The notes under the pieces: model-generated
Told to the model about the DNA's origin: nothing
Database searches by the model: none
Seen by the model: only the letters and a program-made list of their open reading frames with translations
NCBI GenBank assembly: GCA_934293575.1
Contig: CAKQYU010000003.1
Coordinates: 186,001-250,000 of the forward strand
Length of the DNA: 64,000 bases
DNA from: an uncultured Lachnospiraceae bacterium
Lineage (GTDB): Bacteria; Bacillota; Clostridia; Lachnospirales; Lachnospiraceae
Direction of reading: 5' to 3'
Position numbers and translations under genes: made by a program
Shown here: one piece after another, positions 51,885 through 60,467 of the stretch
Numbering within the stretch: the first letter of the stretch is position 1
Layout: every line of letters begins with the position of its first letter

Positions 51885-52679
51885 TTATAAATTATTGGAA
51901 TTTTCACTGGATTTATAAAAACCGCACAATATTTTTGCTATCCACTTCGGCCAAAATTTTAAATACATTTCCATATCTTCGGCACTCCGTCCGGTTTCAC
52001 GGATTGTTGCAGACGTTTCTGATTCTTCATGAATCCGATGTGCCATAAGAGGTTTTTTCGAGTACAAAAACTCCCCATTCCTTTTTGATAACATTTCCCA
52101 TGCTTCCCAATCCTCATTTGTCCGAAAATGATTTTGAAAAATAACCTCCGGCATATTATCCCTAAAATAAGTAACGGAAGGACAACAAATCGGTGAACCC
52201 AATGACAGTATTCTTCTTCGCATCCATTTACTTTTTTGCCAAAACGGAAATCGCAACGGCCACATCATAATCCGTTTAATTTTCAACAAACGATTACTAT
52301 GTATATATTGTCCATCTCTTAATTCCTCATAATCCGTTGAGAAAATAATCGGATTTTCGGAACGTCTCGCCCAATACAATAATTCCTCAACATAATTTGA
52401 ATAATACACATCATCCTGATGTGCAATCGTTACCATAGGGGTATTACACTGATGGTATGCAAATGTCCAATCCTGCGTGATTCCATGTTCTCCGTCATTA
52501 ATAAAATACGGTATCTGATATTTGCTACATAAATTTTCAATGAAACCGCACGGAGTTGATGTTGCAAGAATAATATTACTTGACACCGTCTGTGATAAAA
52601 GCGATTGAATACACTCCTCTAAATATGGACTTTCCTTATATGCACAAATTGCAAAGGTATGTTTATCTGTCTTGTTCAT
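51885..52679 (-). CDS. Glycosyltransferase family 2
   Basis: A 264-residue GT-A enzyme. The features are HTFAICAYKESPYLEECIQS, LLSQTVSSNIILATSTPC, then ITQDWTFAYHQCNTPMVTIAHQDDVYY, where HQDD replaces the usual DxD. I use the inner ATG (MNKTDKH), with GGAG 7 bases upstream, giving a 17-bp overlap with the DUF2304 gene. The overlap implies coupled translation in the DPM-DUF2304-GT2 set. The exact sugar is not known. Confidence 0.85.
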   Translation of the reverse strand: MNKTDKHTFAICAYKESPYLEECIQSLLSQTVSSNIILATSTPCGFIENLCSKYQIPYFINDGEHGITQDWTFAYHQCNTPMVTIAHQDDVYYSNYVEELLYWARRSENPIIFSTDYEELRDGQYIHSNRLLKIKRIMMWPLRFPFWQKSKWMRRRILSLGSPICCPSVTYFRDNMPEVIFQNHFRTNEDWEAWEMLSKRNGEFLYSKKPLMAHRIHEESETSATIRETGRSAEDMEMYLKFWPKWIAKILCGFYKSSENSNNL

Positions 52680-53028
52680 TTTCCTGCTCCAATTTTCGAA
52701 TTCTTTTTTCCAATATTGCATTTTCCTGTGTTAAGCTCTTAATCCGGTCACTTTGACGAGACACAATGGATGTCAATGCCATTAACAAAATAAAAGCAAA
52801 ACCGATTCCACATACATACAGGGCATTCATGCTGTCCTCAAATCCAAGTAAATTACGCAGCCATCCAAGAATCTGTGGAAAAATCACAAGCAAAAGCATG
52901 CACAAACCCATTCCCATCCACATCAATGTATAACGAAGCGCCAATCGATTCTTTTTTAACAAATATACGATTATAATAAAAAACAGTATAATTCCACAAA
53001 ATAAAACTAATCTAAGCGTTGTTGTCAT
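52663..53028 (-). CDS. DUF2304 family small membrane protein
   Basis: A 121-residue protein with three TM helices (LVLFCGIILFFIIIVYLL; YTLMWMGMGLCMLLLVIF; LYVCGIGFAFILLMALTSI) and a C-terminal coiled coil (RIKSLTQENAILEKRIRKLE). DUF2304 proteins regularly neighbour dolichyl-phosphate-mannose-synthase-like GT2 enzymes and may help move undecaprenyl-P-sugar across the membrane. Here it overlaps such a gene by 17 bp upstream and a GT2 gene by 17 bp downstream. AGAGGG lies 9 bases before the ATG. Role inferred from genomic partnership. Confidence 0.87.
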   Translation of the reverse strand: MTTTLRLVLFCGIILFFIIIVYLLKKNRLALRYTLMWMGMGLCMLLLVIFPQILGWLRNLLGFEDSMNALYVCGIGFAFILLMALTSIVSRQSDRIKSLTQENAILEKRIRKLEQENEQDR

Positions 53029-53731
53029 GTTTTTTCACCCTCTTACTCGAAATTCTGCATAAAATAATCGCCAATGATACCTTTATCATATAGTAGACAG
53101 ATGAAAAGGCGGAAATTGAACTTTTTCCGGTCTTTCTCTCCTGCATGATAACCGGAACTTCCTTAATACGCATTCCCATAACGGATGCTTTTACAATCGC
53201 CTCCGGTTCCGGATAATCTACCGGATATTCCCCTGCATACAATTTGATTCCCTGTTTATTTACAGCACGATATCCGCTTGTTACATCATGAACCTTTGTA
53301 CCGCAGCATAATCGAATCAATCCGCTTAAAAAGTTGATTCCCATCCTCCGCATTCCGGATGATTGAAATCCCTCTTTGGTAATAAATCTGGAACCAATCA
53401 CAACATCTGCTTCCCCTCGTTCAATCGGTGTAATTACATCCTCCAGATATTTTGTATCATGCTGACCGTCCCCATCTATCTGAATCGCAATATCATAATT
53501 ATTCTTTAGAGCATATTTGTAACCGGTCTGTACTCCCCCGCCAATTCCAAGATTTAATGGTAAATTGATATAACTGGCATCCGCATCTTCTAATTTTAAT
53601 AATGTATCATCAGATGAACAGTCATTAATTACAACATAATCCGCACGCGGACAATCCTTTTTCAACTTCTGTATAACTTGCAGAATGGAAGCTTCTTCAT
53701 TATACGCGGGAATAATCACCAATATCTTCAT
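53012..53731 (-). CDS. DPM1-like polyprenyl-phosphate sugar synthase (GT2)
   Basis: A 239-residue GT-A enzyme. KILVIIPAYNEEASILQVI, YVVINDCSSDDTL, INLPLNLGIGGGVQTGYKYA and AIQIDGDGQHDTKYL with the DGD metal motif are classic for dolichyl- or undecaprenyl-phosphate mannose/glucose synthases. RFITKEGFQSSGMRRMGINF and VTSGYRAVNK complete the family pattern. The product would be an undecaprenyl-P-hexose donor used outside by a GT-C protein, perhaps the DUF2142 protein downstream. It overlaps the DUF2304 gene by 17 bp. Confidence 0.92.
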   Translation of the reverse strand: MKILVIIPAYNEEASILQVIQKLKKDCPRADYVVINDCSSDDTLLKLEDADASYINLPLNLGIGGGVQTGYKYALKNNYDIAIQIDGDGQHDTKYLEDVITPIERGEADVVIGSRFITKEGFQSSGMRRMGINFLSGLIRLCCGTKVHDVTSGYRAVNKQGIKLYAGEYPVDYPEPEAIVKASVMGMRIKEVPVIMQERKTGKSSISAFSSVYYMIKVSLAIILCRISSKRVKKHDNNA

Positions 53732-53757
53732 ATACCTTCCTCTTATCTTTCCAATCG

Positions 53758-55053
53758 TTATATTTTCTCAATCGTTGTAACGGAATTCATATCATAAAAT
53801 CCAACTGTATTCTTATCGGATACAACTGTTACATTAACTACATCGTACAATCTGTGATATGCAACAAAATCACCATTTTCAAATCCGGTACAACTCATAG
53901 ACAGCAAATATTCTCCTCCCTGTAAATTCATCTCCTGTGTAAAAGATGCTATACAGGTTTCCCCTGCCTTTACAAGTCCCACTGTCTTTTTCTCATACAT
54001 GGTATTCGTTCCTGTTATATCCGTACCTTTCAAGGTTTTAAATGTATAGGTAAAAATAGGGTCCATAACGTCCTCATTGAATTTTACCTTTGATTTCAAT
54101 GTAAAAGTGGTTCCTTTGATAATAGAACTTGTTACCATATTGTCCTCATCAAAAACACCAATATCTACAATTTCTGCCTTTCCGTTTCCGTACTCGTCCA
54201 TCTTAGGGTTTAAGGATAAGAAAGATTTCCAGGTCTGTCCGCTTGCCGAAAGATCATCAAATGACTTCTTTGGTTGTGCGCCATTCTTATCTCCTGTCGA
54301 TTGCTTTTTATTATCCAGTCCGACCATGATTTTTTTGTATAAATCAACCATTTCCCGCGGACTGCCTTCTGCCTTCTTCTTTCCCTTGTTCAGAAGGACC
54401 ACACGGTCACAATATTTACTGATACTGCTCAAATCATGACTAACAAATAAAATGGTCTTTCCCATTTTTTTAAACTCTTCAAACTTATGATAACACTTTG
54501 TCTGGAAAAATACATCTCCTACCGAAAGCGCCTCATCTACAATTAAAATCTCCGGGTCAATATTGATTGCAACCGCAAATGCCAGACGAACAAACATACC
54601 GCTGGAATACATCTTAACCGGTTGATGGATAAAGTCACCAATATCCGCAAAATTGATAATATCATCCAGACGCTCATCAATTTCTTCCCTTGTAAATCCT
54701 ATCATGGTTCCGTTCAGATAAACATTTTCAAGACCGGTATACTCCATGTTAAATCCGGCACCCAATTCCAGCAATGCCGAAATTCTTCCGTTTATCTGAA
54801 CCGTGCCTGAGGTCTGATTCAATACACCGGTAATAATTTTTAATATTGTGGATTTACCTGAACCATTTGTTCCAATGATTCCAACCGTCTCTCCTCTTTT
54901 TACCTCCATATTGATATCACTTAATGCATAATGCTCCTGATACATTTTCTGTTTTGATAAACCTAAAGAGTCCTTTAAACGATCCGATGGTTTCTCATAT
55001 AATTTGTACATTTTGGTAAGATGTTCTACCTTAATTGCTACATCATCACTCAT
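53758..55053 (-). CDS. Polysaccharide ABC exporter ATPase (Wzt) with C-terminal carbohydrate-recognition domain
   Basis: A 431-residue ATPase. Walker A GTNGSGKST (61-69), signature YSSGMFVRLAFA (149-160), Walker B ILIVDEALSVGD (169-180) and H-loop VSHD. Residues ~275-431 form a beta-rich extra domain (AEIVDIGVFDEDNMVTSSI, YLLSMSCTGFENGDFVAYHR), as in Wzt proteins that recognise the capped end of the polymer before export. It pairs with the Wzm permease at 56785, with a GT2 gene between. AGAGG precedes the ATG. The presence of this domain agrees with a chain-terminating modification, possibly by the 47169/43994 proteins. Confidence 0.93.
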   Translation of the reverse strand: MSDDVAIKVEHLTKMYKLYEKPSDRLKDSLGLSKQKMYQEHYALSDINMEVKRGETVGIIGTNGSGKSTILKIITGVLNQTSGTVQINGRISALLELGAGFNMEYTGLENVYLNGTMIGFTREEIDERLDDIINFADIGDFIHQPVKMYSSGMFVRLAFAVAINIDPEILIVDEALSVGDVFFQTKCYHKFEEFKKMGKTILFVSHDLSSISKYCDRVVLLNKGKKKAEGSPREMVDLYKKIMVGLDNKKQSTGDKNGAQPKKSFDDLSASGQTWKSFLSLNPKMDEYGNGKAEIVDIGVFDEDNMVTSSIIKGTTFTLKSKVKFNEDVMDPIFTYTFKTLKGTDITGTNTMYEKKTVGLVKAGETCIASFTQEMNLQGGEYLLSMSCTGFENGDFVAYHRLYDVVNVTVVSDKNTVGFYDMNSVTTIEKI

Positions 55054-55077
55054 AACTTTACCTCTATCTTTTCTATC

Positions 55078-56766
55078 TCATATATCCAAAGAAAAATCCA
55101 TTTCCTTCAGGGATAAATTTTCATTATAAAATGGGTCTTTTTCTAATAACATTCGATGCTTCTGTTCAAAATACATTCTGTCTTCCCGTCTTATTGTATG
55201 TCTGTCGTCTTCTGTATCATAGAAAACCACAACATCATTACGAACTACATTATAATATCCGTTTTTATATAACCGGAAACAGAAATCTATATCATAATAT
55301 CCATCTGTAAACGATGTGTCAAATGCTCCGTTTTCTTCAAATTTCTTTTTTTGAATCATCAGACACAAGCCGGATACCGCCAGATAATTGGCATCTGTTT
55401 TATTCCTTCCGAAATAGTAAAAACCACTGTCTGACAAATTCTGTAATACATATTGTATATCTGTTCCGTCAGTGCAGATACCGGTATGATATATTTTCTT
55501 CTGATTCAATATTTTACATCCAACCGCACCTGTATGCGCCAATCCTGCATGTGCAGCCATCCCGGTAAGTACATTCTTATCCTTTATCACAATATGGCTA
55601 TCCATAAACAATATATACTCTCCGGCTGCATATGACACTGCCTGATTATATATCTTTGCCCTGTTTTTAACATCCGGCTCTATCCGATATACTTTCGCAC
55701 CGGATAAATCCACATCACTGTATTCATTTCTACAATCCATAATTATAACTTCATAGTCCGGATATTCCAATACATTCTGTAAAGAATCCAGACATTTTTG
55801 GACTGTCACATCTTCTTCCATCAGCAAAATAATACTGATTTTAGGAGATTGTTCCAATTCATATACCACATGAAAGCGTTCTATCTCATCTAAATATTCT
55901 ACTCTGCCGCTTTGTCCACGCCGTACCAACGCATCCTCTAATGCCTTTTTCGTTGCTTCCAATACATACGGCTTAGCGGATACATCCGCCGCTGTGGACT
56001 CACTTCTTTGTCTCCAATGATACAGGATATGTGGGATATGTTCAATCTTATCGGTTCGTTCCATTACTCTTAATACAAGGTCATAATCCTGTGCACCTTC
56101 ATATCCCTCTCGCAGTCCCCCAACCAGTTCTATTATTTTCTTACGGTAAACCGCCAAATGGCAGGTGTACATAATCGACATCATCCAATCCGGCGACCAA
56201 TCCGGTTTAAAAAACGGTTGTGTTCTTTTGCCTGTATCCGTTAATTTATCCTCATCACTGTAAATAAAATCCGTATCGGGGTTTTCATTCAATACCTTTG
56301 CAACCTGATAGAGCGCATCTTTGCTTAATACATCATCACAATCCAAAAAAGCAATAAATTCACCTGTTGCATTCTCTATTCCCGTATTCGTAGCCTTTGA
56401 AATATGACCGTTTTTTTCACGGTAAATCACTTTTATTTTCTTGTTATTTTCATATTGTTTAAGCGTTTCTTTTACCTCACTCATTGTCGAGCAATCATCC
56501 ACAAGGCACAGTTCCCAATTGGTATATACCTGCTGCAAAACCGAATCAATGCAAGCCTTAAGCTCATCTGCATTCACGTTATAAACCGGAACCACAACCG
56601 TAATCTTTGGACTGCATGGCAGTGTATCATATGAAGCCGCAGCATTTTGATGTACTTTTAACCATTTCTCATACTGCATTTTCGTCTTAATCCGATTCCA
56701 TACCTTATAGTATAAACCCAATATTCCGTTTTTCCTGTAGAATTTTTTAACCTTGTAAAATAACAT
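55078..56766 (-). CDS. Double GT2 glycosyltransferase
   Basis: A 562-residue cytoplasmic protein. A short basic N-terminus is followed by a complete GT2 domain (~50-265: ITVVPVYNV-like ITVVVPVYNVNADEL, LDCDDVL, DFIYSDEDKL, GAQDYDLVLRVME) and a second GT2-like domain (~305-560: ISIILLMEEDVTVQKC, ILFMDSHIVI, FDTSFTDGYYDIDFC). In the second, the DxD is replaced by MDSH, so its activity is doubtful. ATG at 56766 is taken with AAAAGG 7 bases upstream; the frame could extend two codons to a TTG. It lies between wzm and wzt genes. Confidence 0.87.
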   Translation of the reverse strand: MLFYKVKKFYRKNGILGLYYKVWNRIKTKMQYEKWLKVHQNAAASYDTLPCSPKITVVVPVYNVNADELKACIDSVLQQVYTNWELCLVDDCSTMSEVKETLKQYENNKKIKVIYREKNGHISKATNTGIENATGEFIAFLDCDDVLSKDALYQVAKVLNENPDTDFIYSDEDKLTDTGKRTQPFFKPDWSPDWMMSIMYTCHLAVYRKKIIELVGGLREGYEGAQDYDLVLRVMERTDKIEHIPHILYHWRQRSESTAADVSAKPYVLEATKKALEDALVRRGQSGRVEYLDEIERFHVVYELEQSPKISIILLMEEDVTVQKCLDSLQNVLEYPDYEVIIMDCRNEYSDVDLSGAKVYRIEPDVKNRAKIYNQAVSYAAGEYILFMDSHIVIKDKNVLTGMAAHAGLAHTGAVGCKILNQKKIYHTGICTDGTDIQYVLQNLSDSGFYYFGRNKTDANYLAVSGLCLMIQKKKFEENGAFDTSFTDGYYDIDFCFRLYKNGYYNVVRNDVVVFYDTEDDRHTIRREDRMYFEQKHRMLLEKDPFYNENLSLKEMDFSLDI

Positions 56767-56784
56767 AAGCAAACCTTTTCTTAC

Positions 56785-58191
56785 TTACAATACATCTGCA
56801 AAATGCACCTTTAATTTTTTAAATAATGTAGCGCCTACACCCATAATCAAAATTGTTATCAACCAAAAATAAATTGTTATCGCCGGTCTTTCCCAGAACC
56901 AGATATGATTAATTAACGCATCTCTATATCCCTGGACAATATAAAACATCGGATTCATCTGGAAAATCAGTTTCAACCATCCCGGCAATCCCAAACTCTC
57001 AAAATTCCACATAATCGGGGTCATCCAGGTACCAACCTGTAATGCAATATTGATTATCTGTATCAAATCTCGGAAAAATCCAACAATTGCCGATGTCGCA
57101 TAAGAAATTCCCAGAACAAGAACAAACGTACAAAATACATAATACAAAATCTGTAAAGTGTACGGATTTGGAAAATATCCATAGCAGCTATATAAAATCA
57201 ACATAAACGCAATAAAGAACAGATGAACATACATTGCTGAAAATACTTTTACAATCGGAAGAATATCGATCTGAAATACAACCTTTTTAACCAGATACTG
57301 ATATTCTATCAACGCATTTGTACCACCAATCAGACTGTCCTGGAAGAAGAACCACGGAACCAATCCTGCAATCAGCCATAATACAAAAGGAACATTTACC
57401 ATACTTCCCGCACGCAGTCCTTTTTCAAATACGAACCAGTACAAAACAACCGTAACAATCGGCTGGACAAACGCCCAGAAGATTCCCAGATAAGAACCTG
57501 CAAATTTTGTTTTAAAGTCATTCTTTGACAACTGGAAAATTAATTTTTTACTCTGATAAATTTCTCTTGGAAATTCCACAAAAAAATCAAATTTCTTAAT
57601 GTAAACAATTAAGCCAAACAAGACCACCAAATCTACAAGAGCCTTACAGATTCTGTCTATTTTTTCAATATACGGATCAATAATGGATTGAATATCCCAA
57701 TCTGTTGTATCCCACACAACATAAGGATCCAGACCATCAACGACAAATTTGGCATGTAATTGGTCATCAAACACATTATCCTTATCCTCTACCTTAACAT
57801 CATTCAATTTAATAATCTGATTTGCTTTCTTATCAGAATCCAATATCGGTATTCCCTTATAAGAAAGACTTATATTTTTTATTTCAATTGTTCCTTCCCT
57901 TGAACCCAAATCCAAACGTATTGTTTTCACATCATTTGGGAATGAAAGCGCAATCTCCTCGTTACATTTTGCCGGAACATTCGCATTCACTCTATGGCTT
58001 TCATCAAACTCGCTGTTCTTATCCGTTGTGTAATATATAGAATATACATCATCAACTGTCACATCTGATTTTATGTCAATCGCAAAAACCAATTTTTTAC
58101 CGTCGTACAGTCTGCAATTTACATTAATCAAAACCATTATTATCACAACAAAAAGAACAACTCCATATTTCAGTATCTTTTTTTTATCCAT
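56785..58191 (-). CDS. Polysaccharide ABC exporter permease (Wzm) with extra N-terminal ectodomain
   Basis: A 468-residue membrane protein, much longer than the usual ~260-290-residue Wzm. TM1 (~8-26) is followed by an extracytoplasmic beta-rich domain (~27-180; VKTIRLDLGSREGTIEIKN, FDDQLHAKFVVDGLD), another helix (~183-200), then the ABC-2 permease (~205-468: FKTKFAGSYLGIFWAFVQP, GLVPWFFFQDSLIGG, LVKKVVFQIDILPIVK, WMTPIMWNFE, NPMFYIVQGYRDA). It exports the finished polymer with Wzt. The ectodomain may hold the emerging glycan. GGAGAT lies 6 bases before the ATG. Confidence 0.92.
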   Translation of the reverse strand: MDKKKILKYGVVLFVVIIMVLINVNCRLYDGKKLVFAIDIKSDVTVDDVYSIYYTTDKNSEFDESHRVNANVPAKCNEEIALSFPNDVKTIRLDLGSREGTIEIKNISLSYKGIPILDSDKKANQIIKLNDVKVEDKDNVFDDQLHAKFVVDGLDPYVVWDTTDWDIQSIIDPYIEKIDRICKALVDLVVLFGLIVYIKKFDFFVEFPREIYQSKKLIFQLSKNDFKTKFAGSYLGIFWAFVQPIVTVVLYWFVFEKGLRAGSMVNVPFVLWLIAGLVPWFFFQDSLIGGTNALIEYQYLVKKVVFQIDILPIVKVFSAMYVHLFFIAFMLILYSCYGYFPNPYTLQILYYVFCTFVLVLGISYATSAIVGFFRDLIQIINIALQVGTWMTPIMWNFESLGLPGWLKLIFQMNPMFYIVQGYRDALINHIWFWERPAITIYFWLITILIMGVGATLFKKLKVHFADVL

Positions 58192-58209
58192 TATACTATC
58201 TCCATTTCT

Positions 58210-59175
58210 CTATCTCTTTATATATCTGCGAAACAGAATCCAATACAGAATCTGTCCGCATTTTTGTACGATTCCCTGTTTCAAAAAATGATTTCTTATA
58301 ATCGTGCCTACCGCCAAAAAACGATTCTTATTCAACAAATTACCATATTGGATAATAATGTCTCTTTGATTTTTATCCATTTCATTTCCGTATATGTCAG
58401 CCAGCATTTGTGCCTGCCTTACAGAATCTGAAATCGTCTTTCCGACAAAACCGACTTTTTTCATACGATCACAAATAAATTTCCAATGATTTACCTTCGT
58501 TGCACCCACCGTATTATCCCCATGCTGGCGATAAAGAATGGTTGGTTTGAAAAGATATTCTATTCTTCCATATAAAGAAGCCAATATTGCAATCCACCAG
58601 TCGTGCATGGCAATTCCATCCACTTTCAAATCAATCCGGTTATTCAGTTCTTTGTTCCATAACATGGTACAACCTGTAACATTATTTTGTGCTAACAGAT
58701 GATTAATATCCTGAATTTTGGGATTTAATGCCCGATATTTTATGAAAGAATCCCCCAAAACATTCAGGTGATCATCCACCACCTTCAAATCGGTATGAAT
58801 CAATACCGGTAACAAATCTTTTTGTACCTTTTTCATCCGTTTCATACTTACTTCAATCTTATCCGGCAGCCACACATCATCCTGATCGCAAAACATAAAA
58901 TATGAAAAATCATAGTTTTCCTTCACATAAGTATGAATCAGGGCAAAATTTTCTTTTGCACTGCCACCACCGGGAATGGATGATAATACCTGTATCCGGT
59001 TATCCTGCCTGCTTTTTTCTTCCAAAATCGCAGCCGTCGCATCCGTTGAACCATCATCCCGTACAAATAATACCCAGTCAGAATAAGTCTGTTTTTTCAA
59101 TGACTGAATCTGTTCTTCTATATACTGTTCTCCGTTGTAGGTTGCCATCATAATTGCAACTGTATTGTCTGTCAT
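58210..59175 (-). CDS. Glycosyltransferase family 2 (rhamnosyltransferase-like)
   Basis: A 321-residue GT-A enzyme: VAIMMATYNGEQYIEEQIQS, LKKQTYSDWVLFVRDDGSTD, YFMFCDQDDVWLPDKIEVS, LLAQNNVTGCTMLWNKEL, AMHDWWIAILASLYG, ILYRQHGDNTVGA. The CDQDDVW and HDWW motifs match the WbbL/RgpB-type alpha-rhamnosyltransferase group. AGAAGG lies 8 bases before the ATG, and the stop of the previous gene overlaps the ribosome site. It is expected to build the rhamnose-containing start of the ABC-exported polymer. No dTDP-rhamnose genes are in the window. Confidence 0.9.
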   Translation of the reverse strand: MTDNTVAIMMATYNGEQYIEEQIQSLKKQTYSDWVLFVRDDGSTDATAAILEEKSRQDNRIQVLSSIPGGGSAKENFALIHTYVKENYDFSYFMFCDQDDVWLPDKIEVSMKRMKKVQKDLLPVLIHTDLKVVDDHLNVLGDSFIKYRALNPKIQDINHLLAQNNVTGCTMLWNKELNNRIDLKVDGIAMHDWWIAILASLYGRIEYLFKPTILYRQHGDNTVGATKVNHWKFICDRMKKVGFVGKTISDSVRQAQMLADIYGNEMDKNQRDIIIQYGNLLNKNRFLAVGTIIRNHFLKQGIVQKCGQILYWILFRRYIKR

Positions 59176-59176
59176 A

Positions 59177-60427
59177 TTATTTACCTTCTAAGAACAAAGT
59201 CTCATATTGCCCTGCAATAAAATCCCAACTGTAAGCATCCTGTATTCTTGCCTTTGCCTTTTTCCCATAATCAAGAATTTCTTCCTCTTTCATGGTTTCT
59301 ACTTTGTTAATGAGATTTGCAAGATTATCACTGTCCTTTGTCCAATAAAGTGCCGCATCCCCCGCAACTTCTTCATTAAATCCAACTTTGAGTAATAAGT
59401 TAAGTGGAGTACTGCTTAATGCCTCTAACAGGCTCGGATTTGTTCCGCCAACTTCATGTCCGTGAAGATACGCATATGCATTTTCACGTATTTTCATCAA
59501 CAGTTCCCTGTTATAAAGCGTTCCCACAAATTTAATCCTGCCGTCTTTCTTATAATGCAGCCGTTCTTCCAATTGTGCCAGAAACTTGTCATTTACATTG
59601 GTAATTAATACAAAATCTTTTTTTGTATCACTTTTCATAAATTCGCGAAGCATAATTTCATAATTATTCTCCGGTACAAATCTGCCAACCACCAGATAAT
59701 AATTTCCCGCACGGATTCCATATTCCGCATACCAGCTAAGCAATGTACTGTCCTGATTGGTAATGGAACTTTTTCTTGTCTCCGCACCGTAAGCAATAAA
59801 TGTTGTATCAGGGTTCGTTCCGTGTACTCCTCTTCCATTATAACTTTCATGGATATAATTCTCAATATTTACAGAATCACAAACTACTTTATCACAGTAT
59901 TTTACCATCAGGCGTTCACTGAATTTCCAATATCTGCGAATCAATCGATTCCATTTGGCACGCATCCACTCGTGGCCATCCGGATTCACATACAGATACC
60001 CGCCCAGTTTATGAATGGCTTTATAATATTTTTTTATAAAAGGACCGATTCTGCATGCCATAATATAAATAATCGGATGCGCAATCTTATGTTGCTTTAT
60101 GTACTTGATACTTAACTGCAATGCCTTTATATCATAATAAATTGCCTGAGCAGGTCCGATATTCGGAACCGGAATCTTGAAGCATCTTGCATTATGATAC
60201 AGAAACTCCAAATCCGACACCCTCTGTACATCCGGTAACATACTTTCATCCATGCATCCGTCACCGTTTGCCTTACAGGCAACATGATATTGGATATCAA
60301 AATTACCTTGATGATATTCTGTTAATTTATCTACAAAAGTCTCATACCCACCATAGGCGCCAAGAGACTTGGCGCCTATTAAAAAAACATGTTGAACATT
60401 ATTTTGAACATTATTTTTCATACTCAT
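59177..60427 (-). CDS. DUF1972 rhamnosyltransferase-like GT-B enzyme (Cps2T-like)
   Basis: A 416-residue enzyme. LIGAKSLGAYGGYETFVDKL near the start is the DUF1972 signature (pneumococcal Cps2T, a beta-1,4-rhamnosyltransferase). The C-terminal half has YLVVGRFVPENNYEIML, VGTLYNRELLMKIRENAYAYLHGHEVGGTNPSLLEALS, the nucleotide-sugar half of GT4. Upstream ATGs at 60427 and 60421 are both possible; the ribosome site is weak (GGGA or GGAAA). It starts 41 bp after the initiating transferase gene and would add the second sugar, often rhamnose. Confidence 0.87.
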   Translation of the reverse strand: MSMKNNVQNNVQHVFLIGAKSLGAYGGYETFVDKLTEYHQGNFDIQYHVACKANGDGCMDESMLPDVQRVSDLEFLYHNARCFKIPVPNIGPAQAIYYDIKALQLSIKYIKQHKIAHPIIYIMACRIGPFIKKYYKAIHKLGGYLYVNPDGHEWMRAKWNRLIRRYWKFSERLMVKYCDKVVCDSVNIENYIHESYNGRGVHGTNPDTTFIAYGAETRKSSITNQDSTLLSWYAEYGIRAGNYYLVVGRFVPENNYEIMLREFMKSDTKKDFVLITNVNDKFLAQLEERLHYKKDGRIKFVGTLYNRELLMKIRENAYAYLHGHEVGGTNPSLLEALSSTPLNLLLKVGFNEEVAGDAALYWTKDSDNLANLINKVETMKEEEILDYGKKAKARIQDAYSWDFIAGQYETLFLEGK

Positions 60428-60467
60428 ATATCCCATTTCCGATAATGTATCCCACAAAATGAAACAT

